A stretch of 64,000 nt of DNA from contig JAZNPP010000045.1 of assembly GCA_045589695.1 (NCBI GenBank), positions 3,349 through 67,348 of the forward strand. Direction: 5' to 3'. The position numbers and the translations under genes are program-made. Under the pieces are notes generated by a model. That model did no database searches. It was not told the DNA's origin and saw only the letters and a list, made by a program, of their open reading frames with translations. Shown here one piece after another: positions 43,764 through 52,129 of this stretch. The stretch is from HGM04593 sp045589695. GTDB taxonomy: Bacteria > Bacteroidota > Bacteroidia > Bacteroidales > Bacteroidaceae. Each line of letters starts with the position of its first letter. The first letter of the stretch is position 1.

Positions 43764-45770
43764 ATGAACTCCAAAGAACGTATCATCCAGCTTCGTAAGG
43801 AGCTGCACGAACATAACCATAGTTATTATGTGCTGAACATGCCCTCAATCAGCGACTTCGAGTTTGACTCGCTGTTGCGTGAGCTGCAGGAGCTTGAGGC
43901 CGCCAATCCCGACATGTACGACCCTTCGTCGCCCACTATGCGTGTGGGCTCGGACATAACTAAGGAGTTCAAGCAGGTGCAGCACAAATATCCTATGCTC
44001 TCTCTTGGAAACACTTATTCCAAAGAGGAAGTCAAAGAGTTCTACGACAGGGTAAGACGCAGTCTTAACGAGGATTTCGAGATTTGCTGCGAGCTGAAGT
44101 TCGACGGTACCTCAATATCGCTGACATACGTGAACGGTATTTTGCAGCGTGCCGTCACCCGAGGCGACGGCGAAAAAGGTGACGATGTCACGGCGAACGT
44201 TAAGACTATCCGTTCCGTGCCTCTCAAGCTTTCGGGAGAGGGCTATCCTGCGGAGTTCGAGATACGTGGCGAGGTGCTTATGCCCTGGAGCGTCTTCGAG
44301 CGTCTTAACGAGGAACGTGCTTCCCGAGAGGAGCCGCTTTTCGCCAACCCCCGTAATGCGGCGTCGGGCACGCTTAAGCTTCAGGACTCATCAATAGTGG
44401 CAAAACGAGGGCTTGACGCGTATCTTTATTTCATGCTCGGCGAGACTCTTCCTGCCGAAGGACACTACGAAAATTTGCAGGCTGCAGCGCGTTGGGGTTT
44501 CAAAGTGTCGTCTTATACCCGCAAGTGCAGTACCCTCGAAGAGGTGTTCGGCTTCATCGATACAATGGATGCGGAACGCAAGAATCTTCCGTTCGCTACC
44601 GACGGCGTCGTGCTTAAGGTCAATTCCCTGCGTCAGCAAAAAAATCTCGGCTACACGGCGAAGTCGCCACGCTGGGCAATAGCATACAAGTTTCAGGCCG
44701 AACGTGCCTTGACACGTCTCAACGAGGTCACTTACCAAGTGGGCCGTACGGGTGTCGTGACACCCGTTGCCAACCTCGACCCTGTGCAGCTGTCGGGAAC
44801 GGTGGTGAAACGTGCTTCGTTGCATAATGCCGATATCATCGAAAAACTTGACTTGCATATCGGCGATATGGTGTATGTGGAGAAGGGCGGGGAGATTATC
44901 CCTAAGATTACAGGCGTGGACGTGGACGCCCGTTTCATGCTCGGCGAAAAGGTGCGTTTCATCGCTAAATGTCCCGAATGCGGTACTCCGCTTGTCCGTG
45001 CCGAAGGCGAAGCCGCCCATTATTGTCCTAACGACATTACATGTCCGCCGCAGATAAAAGGCCGCATCGAGCATTTTGTCGCGCGTGACGCAATGAATAT
45101 CGACTCTATCGGCCCGGAAACGATAGAGATGCTTTTCAACTATAATCTGATAAAGGATATCTCGGATATTTATCAGCTTCAGCCCGAAGAGCTGATGTTC
45201 CTTCCTCGCATGGGGCAGAGGTCTGCCGAGAATATAGTGTCGGGCATACGTGCGTCGTTGGCTGTTCCTTTTGAACGTGTGCTGTTCGCTCTCGGCATAC
45301 GTTTCGTTGGCGCTACGGTAGCGAAACGTCTTGCGCGCGCGTTCAAGAATATCGGCGGTCTCATGGACGCCTCCTTCGAAGAACTGACCGCCGTCGATGA
45401 GATAGGCGAACGCATCGCCTCGGCTGTCATCGCTTTCTTCTCAAGCGAGGCCAACCGCTCTCTTGTGGAACGTTTGAAAGCGGCTGGACTGCAATTCGAA
45501 GTCGGCGAAGAGGAACAGCGGCCGCATAGCGATATTCTGAAAGGGCTGAGCATTGTTATCAGCGGTGTCTTTGTTCACCATTCACGTGACGAGTACAAGG
45601 ATATCATAGAGAAGAACGGCGGCAAAAACGTGGGCAGTGTGAGCAAATCTACTTCGTTTATTCTTGCCGGCGACAATATGGGACCGAGCAAGCTCGAAAA
45701 GGCACAGAAACTCGGTGTCAGAATCGTCAGCGAAGATGAATTCCTTGCTATGATAACGATTAACGAATGA
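43764..45770 (+). CDS. ligA: NAD-dependent DNA ligase
   Basis: Seals nicks in replication and repair using NAD. Full-length (668 residues). N-terminal NAD-binding Ia domain (YYVLNMPSISDFEFD), adenylation domain with nucleophile Lys112 in ELKFDG, OB fold, a Cys4 zinc finger (CPECGTPLVRAEGEAAHYCPN), four HhH motifs (IGPETIEML, MGQRSAENI, VGATVAKRL, IGERIASAV) and a C-terminal BRCT domain (GLSIVISGVF...). All parts are present in order. It starts next to the prophage end and is not disrupted. Confidence 0.97.
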   Translation: MNSKERIIQLRKELHEHNHSYYVLNMPSISDFEFDSLLRELQELEAANPDMYDPSSPTMRVGSDITKEFKQVQHKYPMLSLGNTYSKEEVKEFYDRVRRSLNEDFEICCELKFDGTSISLTYVNGILQRAVTRGDGEKGDDVTANVKTIRSVPLKLSGEGYPAEFEIRGEVLMPWSVFERLNEERASREEPLFANPRNAASGTLKLQDSSIVAKRGLDAYLYFMLGETLPAEGHYENLQAAARWGFKVSSYTRKCSTLEEVFGFIDTMDAERKNLPFATDGVVLKVNSLRQQKNLGYTAKSPRWAIAYKFQAERALTRLNEVTYQVGRTGVVTPVANLDPVQLSGTVVKRASLHNADIIEKLDLHIGDMVYVEKGGEIIPKITGVDVDARFMLGEKVRFIAKCPECGTPLVRAEGEAAHYCPNDITCPPQIKGRIEHFVARDAMNIDSIGPETIEMLFNYNLIKDISDIYQLQPEELMFLPRMGQRSAENIVSGIRASLAVPFERVLFALGIRFVGATVAKRLARAFKNIGGLMDASFEELTAVDEIGERIASAVIAFFSSEANRSLVERLKAAGLQFEVGEEEQRPHSDILKGLSIVISGVFVHHSRDEYKDIIEKNGGKNVGSVSKSTSFILAGDNMGPSKLEKAQKLGVRIVSEDEFLAMITINE

Positions 45771-45980
45771 CGATTAACGGTGGGCGTGTAGCGTCTGTAG
45801 GGGCGGACGGGGGTGTCTGCCTGCTGTGATTGGCGTGCAGTGAAGAACGCTTGGCAACACGGCCTGACCGAACCAGTTCGCTCGCATGTTTATTTACTTA
45901 CTCGCTATGTGGTTAATCTTATTCCTTTTAGCCTTTATAACCGCTTTCCCGTCTAAATTATGAATTTTTGTCAAGAGATG

Positions 45981-46041
45981 TCAAATTTTGCTCCTTTGCG
46001 ATTATTTCTATTCTTTATTTTATAATAATAGCGAAATTTGA
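45981..46041. promoter_or_regulatory. Inverted repeat upstream of the dapA -7 element
   Basis: TCAAATTTTGCT (45981-45992) and AGCGAAATTTGA (46030-46041) are inverted copies matching at 11 of 12 positions, 37 bases apart. The right arm ends 2 bases before the -7 element, so a dimer bridging both arms could repress dapA. Inference from position. Confidence 0.35.
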
Positions 46042-46043
46042 TG

Positions 46044-46052
46044 TAATTTTGC
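46044..46052 (+). promoter_or_regulatory. -7 promoter element of dapA
   Basis: TAATTTTGC, 20 bases before the dapA ATG, fits the Bacteroidetes -7 consensus. Confidence 0.55.
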
Positions 46053-46071
46053 AAACCGAAATTTTAAATTT

Positions 46072-46959
46072 ATGATGCGAAAAACATTTCGAGGCATGGG
46101 CGTCGCCCTTGTAACGCCTTTTACCGAAGAAGGTAAAGTAGACTATGCTACTATAGAAAAACTCGTGCAGATGCATTTGGATTGCGGTACCGACTTCCTT
46201 TGCGTACTCGGTACTACTGCAGAAACTCCCACGTTGTCAATCGATGAGAAACGTGAGATTCGAAAGCGCATTATAAAACAGGTCGATGGCCGTATGCCGA
46301 TCATGGTGGGCGTAGGCGGTAACTGCACCCAGGCTGTCATAGAGGAACTGCTTACCGAAGATTTTGCCGGTGTCGATGCGATTCTCTCAGTCGTTCCGTA
46401 TTACAGCAAGCCCACTCAGGAAGGTATATACCAGCACTACCGTGCCATCGCTTCGGCAACGTCACTTCCTATATTCCTTTACAATGTTCCCGGCCGCACA
46501 GGCGTGAACATGTTTCCCGAAACGGCCGCACGCATCGCTCGCGACTGTCCGAATGTCGTAGGTTACAAGGCCGCGTCGGGCAATATTGAACAGATAAGAC
46601 GCTTGATAGAAATAAAGCCTGCTCATCTCGATGTCTTCTCGGGCGATGACGGACTTACGGTAGATGTCATGGAGGCCGGCGGCTTGGGTATAATATCTGT
46701 TTTCGGCAACGCATGTCCTGCTGAACTCAAGAATATCGTAGACAAGATGTTCGAAGGCAAGGTCGAAGAGGCTCGTAAACTGATAGACGGACTCGGCGAG
46801 ACTCTGCGCTTGCTTTTTGTCGAGGGTAACCCTTGCGGAATCAAGGCCCTGATGACAATCAAAGGCATGCTCGACAACCGTTTGAGGCTTCCTCTCGTTC
46901 CTGTAAGCGACGACACCTATTCCCGTTTGCGGCAAGAGGTTGAGAAAACCGGTATCTGA
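46072..46959 (+). CDS. dapA: 4-hydroxy-tetrahydrodipicolinate synthase
   Basis: Class I aldolase that condenses pyruvate with aspartate semialdehyde at the first committed step of lysine and diaminopimelate synthesis. Family signatures: VALVTPF start, GTTAETPTL (pyruvate-binding GTTGE-like site), VVPYYSKPTQEGIYQHY with the catalytic Tyr, and VVGYKAASG with the Schiff-base Lys. Full length (295). The double ATG allows a start one codon later. The next gene starts inside the stop codon region (TGATG), so the two are coupled. Confidence 0.95.
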   Translation: MMRKTFRGMGVALVTPFTEEGKVDYATIEKLVQMHLDCGTDFLCVLGTTAETPTLSIDEKREIRKRIIKQVDGRMPIMVGVGGNCTQAVIEELLTEDFAGVDAILSVVPYYSKPTQEGIYQHYRAIASATSLPIFLYNVPGRTGVNMFPETAARIARDCPNVVGYKAASGNIEQIRRLIEIKPAHLDVFSGDDGLTVDVMEAGGLGIISVFGNACPAELKNIVDKMFEGKVEEARKLIDGLGETLRLLFVEGNPCGIKALMTIKGMLDNRLRLPLVPVSDDTYSRLRQEVEKTGI

Positions 46960-47741
46960 TGGACCGTTTGAAGGCTATACTCGAAGAGAAGGTTGGACAA
47001 TACAACTGCAAGGCGTTTATCGAAAACGACCCTATACGCTTCCCGCGCTCATTCACCCGCAAAGAGGATATAGAGATATCGGCTCTGTTGGCCTCTGTCA
47101 TAGCATGGGGTAACCGTAAAATGATTCTGCGCAGCGGAGAAAAAATGTTCCGTGATATAATGCGTTCGGCTCCCTACGACTATGTAATGTCGGGAGAGTG
47201 GGAAAGTCTTGAAGACAGAATGAATATCCATAGAACATTCTTCGTTTCCGATTTCAAGTATATCTGCCGGGGCTTAAGAGATATCTACAGTCGTTACGGC
47301 TCTATGGAGCCGCTTTTTACAGACTGTTCGACATGGGACGGAATAGAGCGTCTGCGTTCCGAACTCGCCGCATCGAACGGAGGCGTTTTCACAAGACATA
47401 TCAGCAACCCTCTGCACCTCAAAGGAAAGCCCGGCTCGGCATGCAAGCGCATGCATATGATGTTGCGTTGGCTCTGCCGCAACGACGGCAAGGTCGATAT
47501 CGGAATATGGCGCTCGGTATCTCCTTCGTCATTGATGATTCCTATCGACGTTCATGTGGCACGTACGGCACGTTTGCTAAATCTCGTTACCCGCAAGCAG
47601 AACGACCGCCGCACAGTTGAGGAACTTACGGCAAAACTGCGGGAGATGTCTCCCGACGACCCTGTCCGTTACGACTTCGCCCTGTTCGGCGTCGGTGAGG
47701 CGGGCGACACTTTTATTCAGAATGTTATAAACGAAATATAA
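46959..47741 (+). CDS. TIGR02757 / DUF2400 family protein (helix-hairpin-helix-like)
   Basis: Cytosolic protein of 260 residues of a family conserved in Bacteroidetes. SPSSLMIPIDVHVARTARLLNLVTRKQNDRRTVEELTAKLREMSPDDPVRYDFALFG resembles the DNA-glycosylase HhH/GPD fold (VDVHVxRxARRLGL pattern), so a DNA-related role is possible, but the catalytic function has not been established. It is translationally coupled to dapA. Confidence 0.82.
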   Translation: MDRLKAILEEKVGQYNCKAFIENDPIRFPRSFTRKEDIEISALLASVIAWGNRKMILRSGEKMFRDIMRSAPYDYVMSGEWESLEDRMNIHRTFFVSDFKYICRGLRDIYSRYGSMEPLFTDCSTWDGIERLRSELAASNGGVFTRHISNPLHLKGKPGSACKRMHMMLRWLCRNDGKVDIGIWRSVSPSSLMIPIDVHVARTARLLNLVTRKQNDRRTVEELTAKLREMSPDDPVRYDFALFGVGEAGDTFIQNVINEI

Positions 47742-47763
47742 GGTATAAAGTACCGCTATTACT

Positions 47764-50040
47764 ATGGCAAAGATTACTAAAGAAGATGCACTGAACTACC
47801 ATGCCGGGCGACGCCCGGGAAAGATAGAGGTAGTTCCTACAAAACCATATTTTACCCAAACCGACCTCTCGCTTGCCTATTCGCCAGGCGTTGCGGAGCC
47901 GTGTCTTGAAATTCAGAAAGACCCGCAGAACGCATACAAATATACCGATAAGGGCAACCTTGTGGCCGTTATCTCAAACGGTACGGCTGTACTCGGGCTC
48001 GGCAACATAGGCGCTGTCGCAGGCAAGCCTGTAATGGAAGGAAAGGGCTTGCTGTTCAAGATATACGCAGGCATTGACGTGTTCGACATCGAGGTGAACG
48101 AGGAAAACCCCGAAAAGTTCATCGAGGCCGTTAAGGCTATAGCTCCCACGTTCGGAGGAATAAATCTTGAGGATATAAAGGCACCCGAATGTTTCGAGAT
48201 AGAGCGTCGTCTCAAAGCGGAGCTTGACATACCCGTAATGCACGACGACCAGCACGGTACAGCCATTATCTCGGCTGCCGGATTGCTGAACGCTCTTGAA
48301 GTGAACGGCAAGAACATTGCTGACGTCAAGGTGGTGGTGAACGGTGCCGGAGCGGCCGCTATCTCATGCACAAAACTCTATGTGGCTCTTGGCGTGAAAA
48401 AAGAGAACATCGTGATGCTCGACAGCCGTGGTGTCATAAACACCTCTCGCGGCAACCTCACTCCCGAAAAAATAGAGTTCGCTACAGAGAAAACGGATAT
48501 CACGACGCTCGCCGATGCGATAAAAGACGCCGATGTCTTCCTCGGTCTCTCGAAAGGCAACGTGCTGACAAAAGATATGGTACGCTCAATGGCAAAAGAC
48601 CCTATAGTGTTCGCTCTCGCCAACCCTGAGCCCGAGATTACGTACGAAGACGCAATGGAGAGCCGCCCCGATGTGCTTATGAGTACGGGCCGCAGCGACT
48701 ATCCAAACCAGATAAACAATGTCATCGGCTTCCCTTACATTTTCCGTGGAGCGCTCGACGTCGCAGCAACGGCTATCAACGAAGAGATGAAGCTCGCTGC
48801 CGTAAGAGCAATCGCCAATCTGGCTAAGCAGCCTGTTCCGGAGATAGTGAACAAAGTATATAAGGTAAGGCATCTTACTTTCGGCCGTGACTACTTCATT
48901 CCGAAGCCTGTAGACCCCCGTCTGTTGATAGAGGTCTCAATGGCTGTGGCTAAAGCGGCGATAGAGAGCGGTGTGGCACGCAAGAATATTGAAGACTGGG
49001 ATAAATACAAAGAGCATCTTCTTGAATTCATGGGCCGTGAGTCAAAGCTCACGCAGCAGCTCTACGACATGGCGCGTACCGAGAAGCAGCGTGTTGTCTT
49101 CGCCGAAGGCGCTCATCCTTCAATGATGAAGGCTGCCGTGCAGGCTAAAGAAGAGGGTATCTGCCAGCCGATTCTCCTCGGCAACGATGAAATCATAGGC
49201 AAGCTCGCCGAAGAACTCGGTTTGAGTCTCGACGGCATCGAAGTGCTTAACCTCCGTCACCCGAGCGAGCGTGAACGTCGCGAACGTTACGCAAGAATAC
49301 TTGCCGACAAGCGTCAGCGTGAAGGCTATACTTTCGAAGAAGCTAACGACAAAATGTTCGAGCGTAACTACTTCGGCATGATGATGGTCGAGACAGGCGA
49401 TGCCGACGCATTCCTTACAGGCCTTTACACCAAGTATTCCAACACCATCAAGGTGGCTAAAGAGGTTATAGGCATGCAGGAGGGTTTCAGTACTTTTGCG
49501 ACATTGCATATCATCAACTCAAAGAAGGGAACATACTTTTTGGCCGACACTCTTATCAACAGAGCGCCTGAGACATCGACGCTTATCGACATTGCCCGCC
49601 TTGCCGAGAAATCGGTACGTTTCTTCAATCATGAGCCTGTGATAGCGATGCTTTCGTACTCAAACTTCGGTACGGACCAGGGCGGCAGCGCCGAAAGGGT
49701 GCGTGAAGCCGTATCGTACATTCACAAGAACTATCCGCAGTGGACGCTCGATGGCGAAATGCAGGTTAATGTGGCAATGAACAGCGAGCTGCGTGACAAA
49801 AAGTATCCTTTCACAAAGCTATTCGGTAAAGAGGTCAATACGCTTGTCTTCCCTAATCTTAATTCAGCCAACTCGTCCTACAAGATGTTGCAGGCGCTTA
49901 ACCCTGATACCGAGATTATCGGACCTATTCAGATGGGACTTAACAAACCTATCCACTTTATAGATTTCGAGAGTTCCGTTCAGGAGATTCTGAATGTTAC
50001 AGCAGTCGCCGCAATCGATGCTATGGTAAATAAAAGATAA
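47764..50040 (+). CDS. maeB: NADP-dependent malic enzyme, MaeB type
   Basis: Oxidative decarboxylation of malate to pyruvate and CO2 with NADPH. The N-terminal half (about 1-420) is the malic enzyme domain: SLAYSPGVAEPC, the metal/substrate EVNEENPEKF...GGINLEDIKAPECFEIE block and the GAGAAA nucleotide site. The C-terminal half (about 430-758) is a phosphotransacetylase-like domain (VVFAEGAHPSMMKAA, MVETGDADAFLTG), typical of MaeB and regulatory rather than catalytic for acetyl transfer. It is full length and ends before a bidirectional terminator. Confidence 0.95.
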   Translation: MAKITKEDALNYHAGRRPGKIEVVPTKPYFTQTDLSLAYSPGVAEPCLEIQKDPQNAYKYTDKGNLVAVISNGTAVLGLGNIGAVAGKPVMEGKGLLFKIYAGIDVFDIEVNEENPEKFIEAVKAIAPTFGGINLEDIKAPECFEIERRLKAELDIPVMHDDQHGTAIISAAGLLNALEVNGKNIADVKVVVNGAGAAAISCTKLYVALGVKKENIVMLDSRGVINTSRGNLTPEKIEFATEKTDITTLADAIKDADVFLGLSKGNVLTKDMVRSMAKDPIVFALANPEPEITYEDAMESRPDVLMSTGRSDYPNQINNVIGFPYIFRGALDVAATAINEEMKLAAVRAIANLAKQPVPEIVNKVYKVRHLTFGRDYFIPKPVDPRLLIEVSMAVAKAAIESGVARKNIEDWDKYKEHLLEFMGRESKLTQQLYDMARTEKQRVVFAEGAHPSMMKAAVQAKEEGICQPILLGNDEIIGKLAEELGLSLDGIEVLNLRHPSERERRERYARILADKRQREGYTFEEANDKMFERNYFGMMMVETGDADAFLTGLYTKYSNTIKVAKEVIGMQEGFSTFATLHIINSKKGTYFLADTLINRAPETSTLIDIARLAEKSVRFFNHEPVIAMLSYSNFGTDQGGSAERVREAVSYIHKNYPQWTLDGEMQVNVAMNSELRDKKYPFTKLFGKEVNTLVFPNLNSANSSYKMLQALNPDTEIIGPIQMGLNKPIHFIDFESSVQEILNVTAVAAIDAMVNKR

Positions 50041-50057
50041 ACGGAAAGGTGAGAATA

Positions 50058-50111
50058 GAAAAGCATAAGGTGAGAGCGTGAAAATAAAAACGCTCTCACC
50101 TTATGCTTTTC
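50058..50111. terminator. Bidirectional terminator between maeB and asdA
   Basis: Perfect 21-bp stem: GAAAAGCATAAGGTGAGAGCG at 50058-50078 and its complement at 50091-50111, with a 12-base A-rich loop. It lies between convergent genes. Confidence 0.92.
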
Positions 50112-50129
50112 AATCCTCCGTTCAAGCCT

Positions 50130-51785
50130 TTACTTCGCAGGCATGCTATTTTTCCACCTTGCGGCGTATGAGTCGAGAATTTCTCTTACATGCTTTCCGA
50201 TAATGGCGTAGTCCTTTTCCTTCAGGTTGGCAAGCGATACACGTATGCTCCATTCCGGTCCGTCAAACCCGCCGCCGTTAAGCACTATGAGCGACGTCTC
50301 CGTCGCAAGGCGGAACACGACATCCAACGGGCTGTAGTTCAGTTGCAGCCAGTCGGCGAACTCCTTGCCGTAATACCTCTTGGCCCACACTAACATGTCA
50401 ATTTCCGAATAGTATCCCGCACGCAAAGGGTCGGGCAGCAAAGTAAAGCCCATGTTTGTCCATAATGCATCGAGCCTGCGTCGAATGATTTCTTTCATCT
50501 TTGTCTTGAACTTGTCGCCCTCACGCTTGTCGATGATAGAGTAGAGGGCGAACAGCGTCATCTGCATCTGTTGCGGCAACGACAGTCCAGCAGTATGGTT
50601 AAGCGCTACCTGACGGCTGTCGGCTACCATTCTGTCAATGAAACGCATGCCTTCAATGTTGCCGCTGATGCTGCCGTAGCGTTGCTGCAGCTCTCCTTTG
50701 CGTTTGCGTGGCAGTCTTTTCAGCATCTCGTCGAAGATGTTATCCCTATGCAAGGCTATCACTGCAGTACGCCAGCCTGTAGCGCCGAAATATTTCGAGA
50801 ACGAATAGACGCATATAGTGTTGCGTGGCAGACGTGCCATCAGCGACTGGAAACCGTTGGCGTATGTGGCGTAAACATCATCTGTAACAATCATCAGGTT
50901 AGGATTCCAACGTGTGACGATGTCTACTATCAGGTCCACCGTTTCCGGCGCGAGGGTGTAGCTCGGCGGGTTGCTCGGGTTTACTATGAACAGAGCCTTG
51001 TATGACGGGTCGCGGAGTTTGCTCACATCCTTGTCGCTGTATTGCCACAGATGCAGGTCGTCGTAAGTGGTGACTCCGGCAGGAATTTCGGTCACCTTGA
51101 GGTTGTACCGGTAAAGCTTAGGTATCTCAATGTACGGCGTGAACACCGGAGTCATCAGAGCTACCTGGTCGCCTCTGTTAAGCAGCCTGTTCTGCTGCAG
51201 CGAATCAAAAATATAACACATCGCAGCCGTTCCGCCCTCAGTGGCGAAAAGATCCATTTCGCCCTGCGGAGGTCTTCCGTCACACAGCTCTTGAGCAATG
51301 TAGTCACGTACCGCGCATTCGGTATATTCGAGAATTCTGTCAGGAACGGGATATTGGTTGCCCATAACGCTTTCGGCCCATTCGTGAACGAGTTTGTCGG
51401 CGTCGGCTTCATGTTCCTCAATCATATATATGTAACATTTCTCAAGAAAAGCCGTTCCCGGCTCTTTGCCGTTCTTTTTCAGAAAAGCCTCGAACCTTTC
51501 GGCGATACCCTCTTTTTGAGGAATTCCCGCAAGCCCCTCTTCGCATTGCCAATCACGGCACGCCTCTTCAAGGCCGAACTTGCCCAGAACAAAAAACGCC
51601 TCTCTCGGTACTGTCGCTATCCAGTTAGGGTTGCCTCGTCCAGCGTTGAGCATAGCCCGTGCAGACTTCCTTATACTCTCGTCGGCAAGCGCGATAAGAC
51701 GGTTTTTCAGCTCAAACGGACTGATTTTTTCCATCTCGTTTTCAAAAGACTTGACCTCACTGCGGTCCATCAAATATTTGCCCAT
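50130..51785 (-). CDS. asdA: Aspartate 4-decarboxylase (bifunctional aminotransferase fold)
   Basis: PLP enzyme converting aspartate to alanine and CO2. The fold-type I pattern is clear: NPSNPPSYTL, IVTDDVYATYANGF and the Schiff-base lysine in VYSFSKYFGATGWR. The length of about 550 residues, with N- and C-terminal extensions, separates it from plain aspartate aminotransferases. With the aspT antiporter encoded next to it, it forms a proton-motive cycle: aspartate in, alanine out, one proton consumed per turn inside. ATG at 51785 is preferred over an in-frame one eight codons upstream. Confidence 0.92.
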   Translation of the reverse strand: MGKYLMDRSEVKSFENEMEKISPFELKNRLIALADESIRKSARAMLNAGRGNPNWIATVPREAFFVLGKFGLEEACRDWQCEEGLAGIPQKEGIAERFEAFLKKNGKEPGTAFLEKCYIYMIEEHEADADKLVHEWAESVMGNQYPVPDRILEYTECAVRDYIAQELCDGRPPQGEMDLFATEGGTAAMCYIFDSLQQNRLLNRGDQVALMTPVFTPYIEIPKLYRYNLKVTEIPAGVTTYDDLHLWQYSDKDVSKLRDPSYKALFIVNPSNPPSYTLAPETVDLIVDIVTRWNPNLMIVTDDVYATYANGFQSLMARLPRNTICVYSFSKYFGATGWRTAVIALHRDNIFDEMLKRLPRKRKGELQQRYGSISGNIEGMRFIDRMVADSRQVALNHTAGLSLPQQMQMTLFALYSIIDKREGDKFKTKMKEIIRRRLDALWTNMGFTLLPDPLRAGYYSEIDMLVWAKRYYGKEFADWLQLNYSPLDVVFRLATETSLIVLNGGGFDGPEWSIRVSLANLKEKDYAIIGKHVREILDSYAARWKNSMPAK

Positions 51786-51830
51786 ATTTATATGTTTATA
51801 AAAAACCACTTCTTCTATTTCTTAACTCCA

Positions 51831-51852
51831 GGGCAGATCGGCGTATCTGCCC
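51831..51852. repeat. REP-like hairpin GGGCAGAT/ATCTGCCC
   Basis: Perfect 8-bp stem with a CGGCGT loop. A similar hairpin with a different stem (GGCGGAC/GTCTGCC) occurs at 45802-45821, pointing to a dispersed repeat with structure rather than sequence conserved. Confidence 0.65.
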
Positions 51853-51871
51853 CTGCAATCGTTAATCTGTT

Positions 51872-52070
51872 GGCGGCATTCGCTATCGCAACCCAAGCGG
51901 TGCCACTTTGCGGCACTGCGCTTGACGAGATGCTGCTCATGCCGTCGAAGCTCCGCTTTAATCGCTCATCGTTAATCGTTGGCGGCATTCGCAATCGCAA
52001 CCCAAGCGGCATCACTTTCGGCGATGCTGCGCTTGACGAGATGCTGCTCATGCCGTCGAAGCTTCGCTTT
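51872..52070. repeat. Two divergent copies of the 97-bp intergenic repeat
   Basis: GGCGGCATTCGC units start at 51872 and 51981 and end in GCCGTCGAAGC(T/C)(T/C)CGCTTTAAT, as in the 15.2-kb array. The stem in the middle reads GTGCC/GGCAC in the first and GCATC/GATGC in the second copy, a compensatory change. Confidence 0.85.
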
Positions 52071-52094
52071 AATCACTAAACGTTCATCGTAGCC

Positions 52095-52129
52095 CTCTCA
52101 ACTCTCAACTCTTAACTCTCAACTCTTAA
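52095..52129. repeat. CTCAACT/CTTAACT simple repeat
   Basis: Imperfect tandem repeat of about ten bases (CTCTCAACT, CTTAACT alternating) running up to the aspT stop codon. Function unknown. Confidence 0.6.

Larger units (their letters stand above)
45771..46071. other. Intergenic region ligA-dapA with hairpin repeat and promoter
   Basis: No gene of 30 or more codons is convincing here. It holds a hairpin (GGCGGAC at 45802-45808, GTCTGCC at 45815-45821) of the same kind as the one at 51831-51852, the repeated phrase CGATTAACG near 45762-45778 (ligA 3' end), an inverted repeat at 45981-46041, and the dapA -7 element at 46044-46052. Confidence 0.6.
51810..52129. other. Intergenic region between aspT and asdA filled with repeats
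   Basis: 320 bases without a supported gene. It contains a perfect 8-bp hairpin at 51831-51852, two repeat units of the 97-bp family (starting near 51872 and 51981), and a short CTCAACT/CTTAACT simple repeat up to the aspT stop. The two genes on either side may still be in one transcript. I see no clear asdA promoter. Confidence 0.75.

Noticed and set aside
23131..43764. Direct repeats as attL/attR at the prophage ends
   Set aside because: No repeat longer than chance was found by eye between 23.13-23.23 and 43.6-43.76 kb; a computed comparison with an empty site is needed.
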